Positions 8,237 to 19,200 of a stretch of 36,606 nucleotides of DNA are shown piece after piece. The position numbers and the translations under genes are program-made. The notes beneath the pieces were generated by a model. That model had not been told where the DNA came from. It made no database searches and worked only from the letters and a program-made list of their open reading frames with translations. Origin of the DNA: an uncultured Christensenella sp. (GTDB taxonomy: Bacteria > Bacillota > Clostridia > Christensenellales > Borkfalkiaceae); the NCBI GenBank assembly GCA_910585705.1, contig CAJUER010000004.1, positions 1 through 36,606 of the forward strand, in the 5' to 3' direction. Within the stretch, counting starts at the first letter, position 1. Every line of letters starts with the position of its first letter.

Positions 8237-9238
8237 TTACTTTGCAAGTTTTACGCGCGGGTCAACCACTGCGTACATCAAATCCGCAAGCAGTGTTCCA
8301 AGTACGGTAAGCACTGCCATAAACATATTGTAGCCCATTGCAAGCGGTATGTCGCCTATTTTCAAAGCATTGTACGCCGTTTGTCCGATACCGGGAATAT
8401 CGAACACGGTTTCGGTAATCATCGCGCCGCCGAACAGCATAGGAAGCGTTGAGGCGAGAACGGTAATCAAAGGAATAAGCGTGTTCCTGAAAACGTGCTT
8501 GTAAACTACCTTCCCCTCCGAAAGACCCTTTGCGCGCGCCGTCCTTATGTAGTCGGCGTTAAGCACTTCGAGAGTGTTCGTTCTCGTATACCTCATAAGC
8601 GAGCCTATATCGAGAATTACCATAACAAACAACGGCAGCACCAAATGCCAAGCCATATCGCCGAAACGCACGAAGATATTCGAACCGTGCGGAAGGTCGA
8701 TAGAAACAAGTCCGCCGGTTTCGAACCAGCCCAAGTCGACGGCAAACCATTTTATAAACATATTGCCGAGAAAGAAGGACGGGAACGCCATGCCCACCAT
8801 GCAGAGCACCGTAACGGTATAGTCTATTTTTCCGTACTGGTTGCAGGCGCATTTTATGCCGAGAGGGATTGCGATAAGCATTTCGATAATGAGCGAAACA
8901 AAGGAAATTCCGAACGAAATGCCCATTTTCTCCTTAATTATCGTTTCAACCTTGATATTATATTGGAACGACGTTCCCAAATCGCCCTTTAAAAAGCCCG
9001 TAAACCAGTTCCAGTATCCTTTTAAAATTCCAAGAAAGCTATTGTCGTCCAGACCGTACAACGCAAGCATACGCTGCAAATCCTCTTCCGAAATACCGCC
9101 GTTGTTAGACATCTGAGTTCTTACTTTGTCTTCGATGTAGTTGACTGGCATAAGTCGGATAAGGAAATATATCAGTACCGAAATACCGAACAGAATCAGA
9201 ACGGCAATCAGCAATCTTTTGATAACGTATTTAAACAT
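8237..9238 (-). CDS. oppB: Oligopeptide ABC transporter permease OppB
   Basis: 333 residues, normal length for OppB/DppB. The N-terminal helix (7-29) with RLMPV is followed by the periplasmic-type segment YGLDDNSF...GDLGTS and then five helices. The EAA loop (ADYIRTARAKGLSEGKVVYKH, about 228-248) contacts the ATPase, and the protein ends in LADLMYAVVDPRVKL, the usual OppB ending. The ATG has a CCGGAGTAAATTA site, 24 bases after the oppA stop. Confidence 0.95.
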   Translation of the reverse strand: MFKYVIKRLLIAVLILFGISVLIYFLIRLMPVNYIEDKVRTQMSNNGGISEEDLQRMLALYGLDDNSFLGILKGYWNWFTGFLKGDLGTSFQYNIKVETIIKEKMGISFGISFVSLIIEMLIAIPLGIKCACNQYGKIDYTVTVLCMVGMAFPSFFLGNMFIKWFAVDLGWFETGGLVSIDLPHGSNIFVRFGDMAWHLVLPLFVMVILDIGSLMRYTRTNTLEVLNADYIRTARAKGLSEGKVVYKHVFRNTLIPLITVLASTLPMLFGGAMITETVFDIPGIGQTAYNALKIGDIPLAMGYNMFMAVLTVLGTLLADLMYAVVDPRVKLAK

Positions 9239-9262
9239 TAATTTACTCCGGTTTGTATCGGT

Positions 9263-11911
9263 TTATTTTACATAATCGATGTTCCAAATCATATCGAACG
9301 TGCCGATATTATTGTTGGGGTCCTGTACGAGCGTATTTCCGTCGATGACGTTTTTATTGTATACGCACAAATCACTTCTCTGATAAGTGGGGAATTCAAC
9401 CGCAAGCTGCATAACAAGGTCAAGACATTCGGCATAGATAGGCGCACGGTCTCCCTGTTCGAGCATATTTCTTGCATCCTCGATTTTTGTACTGAGCTTC
9501 GTGATTATATTGTATTCATAGGGCCAATCGGAAGAAGCGGTTAAAATGTTTTTATAGTTCCAGTTATTTACGCTGGTCGCGCCGCTGTCCTTATGGTATA
9601 CCTGATACATATCGGGGTCGCTCGCAGAAGACCACGCCGCCGCCCAAACTGCAAGGTTACCGGAAGTCATTTTCTTCAACGCCTGCAAATCGTTCTGCAC
9701 GGTGATATCGAATCCTATTCCGTTGAGAATATCGCGTGCCATATTGAACATAGAGTACGCAGGGTGGTCCGAACTTTCGCCCGCAATTGTGAACGTAAGC
9801 TTAAGCTTGGTTCCGATTTTAGCATGCTTCATACCTGCAATTCTGTCGTTGGTTTTGGTGAGCACTCCGTCAGAACCTTTCGTATAGCCCGCCTCTCTTA
9901 CGAGGGTTTCTATCTCATGTATCTTTTCGTTTGTTCCCGCAAACGAGTAATCGATGTTTTCGTCTTTATACACGCCGACGCCGTCGGGATATGCCCATGA
10001 AGTTTTAGACATAGGTCTGTTAATGGTCGTCGCCAACCTTTGTCCGTAGAAGCCGATGGTCATATTTACGTCAAACGCCTTCATTATAGCCTGTCTTACT
10101 TTGTATTCGGGTACGAATTTAGGGTTAATACCTACATAACCGTAACCGCCCGTATAGTAGGGCTTAGGCGCTTGAAGGTGAGAAATCTGTCCGACTCTGT
10201 TCTCGTTGGTAAACGTGGCGTTTGGAGTACCGTAGTCGATTTCCTCCGTTTCCAGCGCTTCCATAATTTTGTCGTCGTTATAAACCTTGAAGTTGACGTA
10301 CTTTATCTTAGGGTTGCCAATATTTTTTGCAACGGTATGGAAATTTTCGTTACGCTTGAAATAACAGATATTGTTGGCGAAGAAGTTCGATCTTGTAACG
10401 TCGCCCTTATCGTCGCGATTCGTGCACTGGTAAGTGCCTGCGCCGACAGGAAGTCCGTTCTTATCGTCGCCCTGTAAAACGGTTCTGAAAAAGTCGCTGT
10501 CGCCGAACTCAACGCCGAATTCGGTAGCGCTGTTTTTAGCCGCCGCAACGTAGTCCTTGCCGTTAAACGTGCCTGAATAATAATGCAGAGGCGCAACGGG
10601 AATAGCGAAGTTATAAATAGCTTTGGGGTCGATTCCGTTGATAACTACTTTCAAAACGTCCTTTCCGTCGTCACTCTTTTCAGTGGTGATACCTCTGATG
10701 GTTTTGATTATAAGTTCGCCCTGATTTTGTTCCTTTATGTCGTCATAATAAGCAGTGCGCTCGTCGGAAGCGAAATAGTTTAACGCTTCGGTTGCGGTAG
10801 ACCAGTAAGACAGCACGTTGGAAATCATTCTCTGTCCCGTGTAGTTATTGTAAACGGTCTGAATTGCGCATTCGCGCGACAGTGCTTCGTAGGCTTCATC
10901 TTCCGTACAATTGTGGTCTGCAACGTACTCTCTGATTTTTTCATCGGTAGTCGCAGCCGCAATTTCGTCTATACGGTTCTGAGCCGCTATTTCGCCGGGT
11001 GCGAATTTGCCAGTCTGGTCTACGTCGAGGGTGGTGTAGTAAAGCTCGCCGTCTTCGCGCTTACCGTTGCCGTTCGTATCCTCGAAAATCTGTTCGACCG
11101 AGCCGTTTGCGTTAAGTTTAGTCTGAACTTCGATTACGCCTTCCTGGAAATAGTAAGCTTCCCAAGTGTTTTTGAAGCGGTAAGAAGTTTTATATCCTTC
11201 CCTCCAGCTTGACGAAACGTTTGTCCAGTCCGATTCCAGCTCCTTTCTGAATAAATCTACGACGATGTCATAGTCCTCTTTAAGATCTGCATTGCTGGGC
11301 ACTTTTTCCGCCGCACCATCCTCAGACCAGTCGATTAATGCGTTGACTCTGATTTTAGCATTGTTAAGGAACATATTTTCAAGTCCCGTATCGCCGCTGT
11401 CGTCGGAAACTTCGCGCTGGGCGCGATAGGATTTAAGTCCCTGAATATCCGTCGAATACATAGTGGACGAACCCGTATATGCGGGGTCAAGATAAACGTA
11501 GTAATTGAACAGAACGTCTTTTATCGTAAGCGGAGTTCCGTCGCTGAATTTAATACCGTCTTTAATTACGAATTTGTATTCGGTTTTAACCGCATTCGCG
11601 CCGTTGTTTGTAGCCGCGCCCGACGCGTCTATCATGGTCGTGGTATAGCGGTCTACAACCGTAGGCCAGTCGTCGCCGCAGACAAGTCTTCCTTCCTTGT
11701 CGGTCGTAAGCATAGAAATCTGCGTCATCGCAATCATATTTCCGTCGTTCTGCGCGGTGTAGAAGAACGGGTTAAAGTTTCCGTCAAGCGCACCGACAGA
11801 CAGTTTGAGCGGACGGCTTTCGGAATCGAGTTTGCTTTTCTTACATCCTACTGCGCCGAACATTGTAAGACAAAGTCCCGCACACAAAGCTCCTTTGATA
11901 AATTTTTTCAT
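9263..11911 (-). CDS. oppA: Oversized oligopeptide-binding lipoprotein OppA (SBP family 5)
   Basis: 882 residues; family members are usually 520-600. A lipoprotein signal peptide ends at FGAVGC (C23). Family-5 features include the N-lobe motif KDGIKFSDGTPLTIKDVLF (about 117-135), VRQAIMKAFDVN (about 607) and SDPDMYQVYH in the C-lobe (about 764). The excess lies mostly between about 160 and 420, a charged region with TTLDVDQTG and calcium-loop-like DTNGNGKREDGE, not typical of OppA. It captures peptides outside the membrane for OppBCDF. A strong AGGAGG site lies 10 bases before the ATG, 26 bases after the preceding lipoprotein gene. Confidence 0.92.
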   Translation of the reverse strand: MKKFIKGALCAGLCLTMFGAVGCKKSKLDSESRPLKLSVGALDGNFNPFFYTAQNDGNMIAMTQISMLTTDKEGRLVCGDDWPTVVDRYTTTMIDASGAATNNGANAVKTEYKFVIKDGIKFSDGTPLTIKDVLFNYYVYLDPAYTGSSTMYSTDIQGLKSYRAQREVSDDSGDTGLENMFLNNAKIRVNALIDWSEDGAAEKVPSNADLKEDYDIVVDLFRKELESDWTNVSSSWREGYKTSYRFKNTWEAYYFQEGVIEVQTKLNANGSVEQIFEDTNGNGKREDGELYYTTLDVDQTGKFAPGEIAAQNRIDEIAAATTDEKIREYVADHNCTEDEAYEALSRECAIQTVYNNYTGQRMISNVLSYWSTATEALNYFASDERTAYYDDIKEQNQGELIIKTIRGITTEKSDDGKDVLKVVINGIDPKAIYNFAIPVAPLHYYSGTFNGKDYVAAAKNSATEFGVEFGDSDFFRTVLQGDDKNGLPVGAGTYQCTNRDDKGDVTRSNFFANNICYFKRNENFHTVAKNIGNPKIKYVNFKVYNDDKIMEALETEEIDYGTPNATFTNENRVGQISHLQAPKPYYTGGYGYVGINPKFVPEYKVRQAIMKAFDVNMTIGFYGQRLATTINRPMSKTSWAYPDGVGVYKDENIDYSFAGTNEKIHEIETLVREAGYTKGSDGVLTKTNDRIAGMKHAKIGTKLKLTFTIAGESSDHPAYSMFNMARDILNGIGFDITVQNDLQALKKMTSGNLAVWAAAWSSASDPDMYQVYHKDSGATSVNNWNYKNILTASSDWPYEYNIITKLSTKIEDARNMLEQGDRAPIYAECLDLVMQLAVEFPTYQRSDLCVYNKNVIDGNTLVQDPNNNIGTFDMIWNIDYVK

Positions 11912-11937
11912 ATAATATATGCCTCCTATATTTTCCC

Positions 11938-13260
11938 TTAATTCTTTTTCTCGATAACGTTACCCGGAGCGGTTTCGCTGTTTTTGGGACCCATCGATAA
12001 TGTTGCGTCCGTTACCTTAACGGTGTTGTACTTTTCAAAGAACGCCGCGTCGGTCGTAAATCCGCCGAAAAGCCAACAGCTCGAATCGTAAACTCCGTTT
12101 TTCTTCTGGATATTGATTACCGTAGAAGTGTCGGGCAACGTTACTTTCCAATTGACTTTGTTAAACGAAACGTTTTCCAACTTCGCACCGTCCTGCACTT
12201 CCGTTACGAACAAATGCATTGAGTTGATTATTGCATTGGGACGCACGGTCGCATTCAAAGTGATATTGCTGAAAGTCAAATCGCTGATTTTTGCTTTGGA
12301 GGTAAGTTTACCCAAAAGAGACGCCGAGTCGCCGTTGCGGAATTCGAGCGTTATCGCCAAATTCGAAATGGTGTGTCCGTTACCTACTATTGTCGCGTTT
12401 GTGTTTGTGCCGAATTGAAGACCGAAGCTGAGATTGCCCGAGCAGTCAATATCTTTAAAGATATAATAGCTTTTTTCTTCCGCTAATCCGTTCATCATAT
12501 TTACGGCGTCGGACGGCGACCTTACCATCGTGTACTGACCTTCGATATACTTAGCGTATAACTTGACGTTATCGCTGCCCGAATCGGGTTTGTTTACCGA
12601 ACCCGAAAAAGGCTTCGTGCACGCTTCGTCGGAATAATAGTCATAGAAAGTATAATCCGTGCTGATACAGTCGGGCGCCTTGCTGTTATCGACTTTGACG
12701 GAAGGTTGCTTACCGAATTGCTGATAAGCAACAGGCTCTCCGCATTCTATTTTTGTTCCGTCGGCAACGGTTATCGGCTTGCCGCCGTCCGTTACGAGAA
12801 TAAATTCGATACGGACGTCAATAAGCCATTTTGCGCCGAAGTAAAAATGCTCTTTCTCTTTGATATAAACGGGTTTTGCCGGATCTATCCATTCATCGGT
12901 GAGCTTGGCGATTTTATTTTCCTTATCCTCGAATACGGGTTTTCCCTCGTCGTCGAGTTCCACCTTATACCAGCCGTCGAAAATATAGTCGGTTCTCTCG
13001 ATCGAAAAATTCTTGATTTTGTCAAAGTCAACTATTATCTCGCTGCCGACTTTGTAATAAACGTTTTTTTCGTTCAAATCGAGTCCGTCGAACTTCCCGC
13101 CGTTGGCATAGTAGGTAACCTGCTGGTCCCTTGCCTCTTTGTCTTTGAGAAATTTATCCGCCGTTGTTTCACCTATTTTACAGCCCGCGAACAGCGCAAG
13201 CGCCGCGCACATTGCCGTAAAGGATAGCAACAATAATTTTACTCTCGTTCTGATTTTCAT
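11938..13260 (-). CDS. Lipoprotein with InlB-type (Flg_new) repeats and a beta-helix-like C-terminal half
   Basis: 440 residues. The signal peptide ends in lipobox LFAGC (C27). Two Listeria-Bacteroides (InlB B-repeat) modules are visible: about 47-145 (YYANGGKFDG ... YIFDGWYKV ... FGAKW) and about 150-240 (YDYYSDEACTKPF ... VKLYAKY). The second half (245-420) has NGHTISNLAITLE and alternating short beta strands like GLUG or right-handed beta-helix proteins. The precise function is unknown; surface binding is the usual inference for such repeats. The ATG abuts the TAA of the protease gene (TAAATG) with GAGG just upstream, so the two are coupled. Confidence 0.85.
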   Translation of the reverse strand: MKIRTRVKLLLLSFTAMCAALALFAGCKIGETTADKFLKDKEARDQQVTYYANGGKFDGLDLNEKNVYYKVGSEIIVDFDKIKNFSIERTDYIFDGWYKVELDDEGKPVFEDKENKIAKLTDEWIDPAKPVYIKEKEHFYFGAKWLIDVRIEFILVTDGGKPITVADGTKIECGEPVAYQQFGKQPSVKVDNSKAPDCISTDYTFYDYYSDEACTKPFSGSVNKPDSGSDNVKLYAKYIEGQYTMVRSPSDAVNMMNGLAEEKSYYIFKDIDCSGNLSFGLQFGTNTNATIVGNGHTISNLAITLEFRNGDSASLLGKLTSKAKISDLTFSNITLNATVRPNAIINSMHLFVTEVQDGAKLENVSFNKVNWKVTLPDTSTVINIQKKNGVYDSSCWLFGGFTTDAAFFEKYNTVKVTDATLSMGPKNSETAPGNVIEKKN

Positions 13261-16200
13261 TTAGTCCTCTTTTTCGTCGGATTTTACGTCCTCTTCGGTC
13301 TGCACATCATTTTCTTGCGCTTCCTCCGCTTCCGCGTCGGTTGCAGTCGCTTCGCCGTTTTTACCGCTATTCGACTTTTTCTTTAAGAAAAGTACCAGAT
13401 AGCCGACCGCCACAGTTGCCGCCGCAATGAAGCATATTCCGCCTATCACACAGCCGACGATAAGTCCTACGTTTGTTTTACCGCTTCCGCCTTCATCGAC
13501 GTCGGCACCGCTACCGTCCACTGTTATGGAAAGGTTTATGGTCACGCCGTAGCCTTGCAGGATAACGTAAACGTTGAGCTCGCTGAGTTCGCCGTCGTAA
13601 CCGGGAGCTATCGCAATTTTGCTTAAATCTGCTACCGAAGTAGTGAAGTCGTCATAGTTTACTATAAGCACAAGTCCCGTCATGTCAAACTTTTCGCCCG
13701 CCTTATAGTGCGATTTGTGCGTACTGTCGGGGCTGACCGTAAGCGAGGTAACCTTTGCGGAAATACCGAAACGGGATTTTACGGGTTTGAGCGCTTCTTC
13801 CACAGCATAAAGGTGTTCGAGATAGTTCACTCCCGTATCCTTATCGACAAGGAAGTTGAGCTGAGCTTGTTCCGTAATGGTGTTGTAAAGCTCGTGCGCG
13901 GCTTTTACTTTATTCGAATAGCTGCTGACTGCCGCCCTGTTCGCGTCGTTTACTTCGAGGTTGTTCCAGCTGTTAATCTCTTCTATATCGAAGGATTTAA
14001 CGGCATTAATAAACTCACGCGTGGTGTCGTCCATAAGCTCGCCGAGAAGCTTCTTCTCTCCGAAGTAGTTCGAGTAAATATAATTATCGTAACCCTTTCC
14101 GTTAGTCGGATAGAATAAACGCATTGTCGAAGGCTTCGGCGACGTTACAAATCCGTCAACATGGTTTACAAACGCGTCGTAGAAGTTTTCGTAATAGAGA
14201 TACAGGTTTGAAGTATCGCCGCCGAGTTCGGTGTATTCCGTAAGCAGCGCGGGTGCGTTTATGCTTTCGAAGCTGAATTCGCTGATGCGGCTGCCGTAGA
14301 ACGCCCTTGCGCCGATTGTCTTGACGCTGTAAGGAAGTTCAACCCTGTAAATAGTCGAAACATTGAGGTTTGCAAACGCATATGCCTGAATTGTAACCGT
14401 GCCTTCCTTTATACGGAATATGCGCGTACCGCTGTCGGATACGGGCGTAACCTTAGCAGTGGGATATGCGCAAAGCTCGTAAGTTTTATCCTGCGCGTTT
14501 ATTACGCGGTACAGCACGCCGTCTTCCGTAAAGAAGTTTTCGTTTGCTTCGTTAACAACAAATTCTTTGAGGTTGACCGATTTTGCAAACGCCGCCGCAC
14601 CGAGCGATTTTAAACTTGCCGGTAAATTTATCAGGCTTTCTCTTCCGCCGTAGAACGCCTTGTCGCCTATCGTTTCCGCTTTGGGGATTGACAACTTAGT
14701 ATAGTTTGTGTTTGCGAACGCACCGTCGCCTATAAACTTAGCGTTTGCGAGGTTGAGTTCCGTCAAAGAACCGCAGTTGCCGAATGCGTTAGCTCCGATT
14801 GTTTCAATCTTGTCAAGGTTTGTTACGTTTGCAAGGGCGGTGCACAACGCAAATGCATTGCTTTCCACCGTCGTTACATTGTTAAGGTTAATGCTTTCGA
14901 GTGCGGAGCATTTTCCGAACGCGCCTTCGCCTATGGAAGTAATTGCGTCTCCCAGCGTTACCGAATTAAGCGCCGTACAGTTATAGAAGGTATAAGCGCC
15001 GGTGACGGTTGCATTGCCGCCGAACGTTACTCTTTCGAGCGAGCGGCATTCCGCAAACGCAGTATTGCCCATTTCCGTAACGGAGGGAATAACCGCGCTT
15101 TCAAGTGCGTAGCACCTTAAGAATGCGCTTGCGCCGAGCGTTACGAGGCTTTCGGGAAGCGTAACCGCTTTAAGCGAATTACAATCCGCAAACGCGCCTT
15201 CGCCTATGCTTTCAAGCGCTGTAGCCGAAGCGAAGTCCAATGTTTCAAGAAGCGAATTTTCCGCAAACGCACTTTGACCTATCGTCTTGATATTAGCGCC
15301 GACGGTGAATTCCGTCAATGCCGCGCCCGCAAACATATGCGCGGAAATTTCAGACAAGGCCGCAGGAAGCGTAATTTTGGACAGGTTGGAGTTTGCAAAA
15401 GCGCCCTCTCCTATTTTTGTTACGCTGTCCGGTACCGTTAAAATTTTTCCGTCCGCAAACGCACAGCCCGAGAATGCGTAAGGCGCGATTTCGGTTGTAC
15501 CTGCGGCAATTTCAAAACCTGCCGTTATCTTTTTAGGTGCGAGCATCAATTTCGTGCCGTTGTAAACCGTACCGTGAGCGTCTACCGTGAACGAACCGCT
15601 TGCCGCCGTCTTAATAGTAACGGGTGAGTTTTCGAATACGCTGTCGCCTAAGTTCGTAAGTCCTTCGGGCAGTGTGAATTCTTGCAGGTCACGGCAGTTT
15701 GCAAATGCCTTATCGCCGATTACCGAAGCCGTTCCGCCGAAACTGAAAGTTACGGTCGTTAAGCTGTTGCAACCGCGAAACGCGCGTGCGCCGATAGTGA
15801 ATAAATTGTCCTTTTCCGCAGATAATGCGTTGAAGAAATCAACCGATTCGAGTCCGATACAGTTTTCAAACGCGCTGTCCGATACTGCGGAATTATTTAT
15901 TGTTAAAGTTTTAAGCGACTTGCAGCCGTAGAATGCGCGTTTGCCTATCGCGGTGTATGCACCCGTAATTAACTCGTTCACGGAAGTGCAGTTTTCGAAT
16001 ACGCTTTCACCACAGATATGAAGTCCCGTTGCGTCCACTCTTTCAAGCGACTTACAGCCGTAGAACGCGCGGTCGTTCATCGTACCGATGTTGGTCATAT
16101 TTACAACTTCTTTAAGCGATACGCAGCCTGCGAAAACTTCCGCATCCAGCGTGATTACTTTACAGTTGGAAAAGTCAATCTTTTCAAGCGCGGTACAGTT

Positions 16201-19200
16201 GTAGAACGCTCTCCTTCTTATGGTAGAAAGCTTAGCGTCTGCGGGTTTAATGGTTTCTTCGCTTATGAAGTAAACCTCTTTAAGCGCCTTACAGTTTATA
16301 AACGCCTTCTCGCTGATTTGAGTTACCGTTCTGGGAATTATTATTTTGGTGATATTGTCGTTGTCTTTGAACGCTTCTTCACCGATTGCATTTATATTTT
16401 TATCATCGGGAATTTTAACGACTCCGCCGTTGCCGTGATAACGCGTAAGCGTATAATTCGAAATCGTGAAAGGTTCCTGTACCCTTAAAAGCACGTTTGC
16501 AGAAGAAGCGATTATGCCGTTTTCGTACAGCGTCGCGCTTATCTGCGCAGAACCCTTTGTATCTTTTATCTTTACGTTTCCGTATTCGTCTACTTCGGCG
16601 ATATCCGCGTTCGTGCTGGTCCATACAAGTTTAAGGCTTTCCGCAGGATAGTACCAAGGATTGCAGACTATGTCGAGCTTAAACTTTTCACCGGCATTTA
16701 CGTTTACCGTACCCGTAGCTTTCACAAGGCTTCCGTCGGAATTTTCTATCGTTCCGAACGAAATCGCCGGGTTGGGAAGAACGGTATTGCTTTCAACTAC
16801 ATTTACCTTTATACGCTTGGAAGAGCCGTTGGCTCCGCCTATGGTGATAGTAGCGGTACCGGGTGCAACTGCAAAAATTTCACCGTTTTTGACTTTTGCA
16901 ACACTGTACTTGCTGGAAGTCCAGGTAAAGTTAGAGATACTTGCTTCGCCCTTGAAATCCAAAGCCACTTTATAAACTTGGTTCACGCCGAGCGTAATTT
17001 CCGTATCGCCTACAACTTCGAATTCCGAAGGAAGATTCTTCTCGCTTGAATTTGAAAAGCTTATCTGGTGAACTCTGTGGTTGAACGCATAGTCGTCAAT
17101 CTGTACGAACAGCCTTTCGTTATACTTTTCGTAGAAGTCCGTAATTTCAATGGAAACAGTCGTTATACCGTTCTTATTTGCGCGGTACACGGGGGTAATA
17201 TATTTTGTAGCAAGTTTCAAATTGGGAACGCCGTCGACGTAACCGTCCTGATAACACAGAATTACCGACTGCGCATAGGTGTTGTCATAAATATCGAGGT
17301 CGAGATAAACCTTCTGCTGGGGACGGTTGCTCGAATCATTGTAATCATAGTATCTTATGCGCGAATCCGCAAGCACGGGCGCTTCATAGTCAACGTAGAA
17401 CACCATCGAGAACGAATTGTCGTCGTTCTGCTTTTCGGGTTTGTTCTTATCTTCCGCTTTGAAATAGAAGTGGAAATCCAACTGATACTTTCCGTTATTA
17501 ACAAGCCCCAAATCGTCGGGTTTGAGATCGAGCAATACCTGTGCGGGAACCGAGCTTCCGCCGCTGGCACGCGCTTTATTTACCCTGTAAACTTCGTCGC
17601 GTTTGATTAACTCGCCCGTAGCGGTATCGAGCAAATCATATGTCACGAGCTCGGCGTTCCTTAAAAGTCCCGCATACAGCGCCCTGATAGAATAAATCGT
17701 CAGGTAGTTGGAGGCGTCCCTGTCTTTCTGGTAATCGTCAAAACGTGAAATTACCGCGTGCTCTCTATCGACGTAAATCTGGTCCGCGTCGGGGTCCTGC
17801 GTATAAAGGTAGCTGCCGAGAGGCATAGAATATTTTTCGTTGGTGTAGGTGCCATAAGCCTGAGTTGCCCAAACGCTTGCCTGAGGACGGGTATTGTCGT
17901 CATAGTTCGTATCCTGCTGGAAATCCGAAATTTCATAGCAGTCGTAGTCAAGCATGGGAGCGGATTCCCAGTCTCCGTAGAAGCCCATAAAGGGAAGCGT
18001 TAAATCACACTGTCCTTCCGTTGTGGATTCGAGCTTTAAGAAGCCTTCTATAAACATTCCGTTTGCAAACGACCTGTCAAGATAGTTCTTCTCGCTGTTC
18101 GAGAGAGTAAGCTTAACGGAAATTTGCGCAGTGCTACCCGCCGCAACCGTTATAGTTCCGCCTTCGCTAACGGCTTTTTTATCCACCGTCCACTGGGCGG
18201 GAATATGGTCCGCATAATTTGTGCCGTTAAACATGTGCGCTTTTTCGGCAACGGCAAGTCCGCCGCTCGCAAGCGTTTCCGTGAAGAATATCGATTTTGT
18301 ATTGAAGCTTAACTGCTTGTCGCCGAAATTGGTTACGGCGAAATCAAGCGTGTAAACGCCGTTCTTTTTCTCGTCTTCGCCGAATTCTATTTTAGGGCGG
18401 TTATCTTCCGCAACCTCTGTGGAAAGGTAAGCGTTGGTAGAGAATACGTTACTTAACGTTGCAAGACCCGAACCCTGCTTTCTGGGCGAGTAAGGCAAGC
18501 CCTCTCTGTCGTACACGGTAATAGCCGTGCTCATCATAAGCTGGTTCGTAAGTTTCGTAAGCTGTGACGGAGAATATTCGGGATGCTCCGCTTTAAGCTT
18601 GCCGCGAAGCAGAGCCGTAAAGCCCGCGAGGTTAGGCGAAGCCATCGAAGTACCGCTCATTTCCTCGTAGCCGCCGGCTACAGTAGAAATAATTTCACCG
18701 CCGTGCGCAGTTATATCAGGCTTAAGCTTTAAATCGGGCGTTGTACCCCACGAAGAATAATCGTTCATGAAAGGTCCTGCCTGATAAGACGCGCAAAGCT
18801 CTATCGTACCGGTATTTCTCTTAGTGTTACCGTCGTAACGGAGCAATTTGCCCGCGTCCATATTTACGGAAACCGCAGGTATGGCATTTTCTATTTCGCC
18901 GACGTTCATACCTACCGTGCCCGCAACGTTATTGTAAATGATAACGCCGTCCGCACCCGTATAGGTTCCGTCGTCCTCTAAGCCCATGCTCATAAGGATT
19001 TCTATTTTGTCTTTGAAGGTATTTTTACCACGACTTATAACGGCAATAGTTCTGCCCTGCGATTTGTCTTTGAGTTCGTTCATAACCGACTGGGTGTAAT
19101 CGGAGGCTTCACCCATACCGTCGATAATTACATACTTAAAGGTTTCGCGCGGTTTATCGCCGAGAAGCGATTTTACGAAATCACGCTTGATTCCGTTTGA

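Noticed and set aside
14270..16440. Repetitive DNA considered as a CRISPR array or satellite
   Set aside because: The repeats are degenerate, in frame, and encode LRR_5 units; there are no identical repeats with unique spacers.
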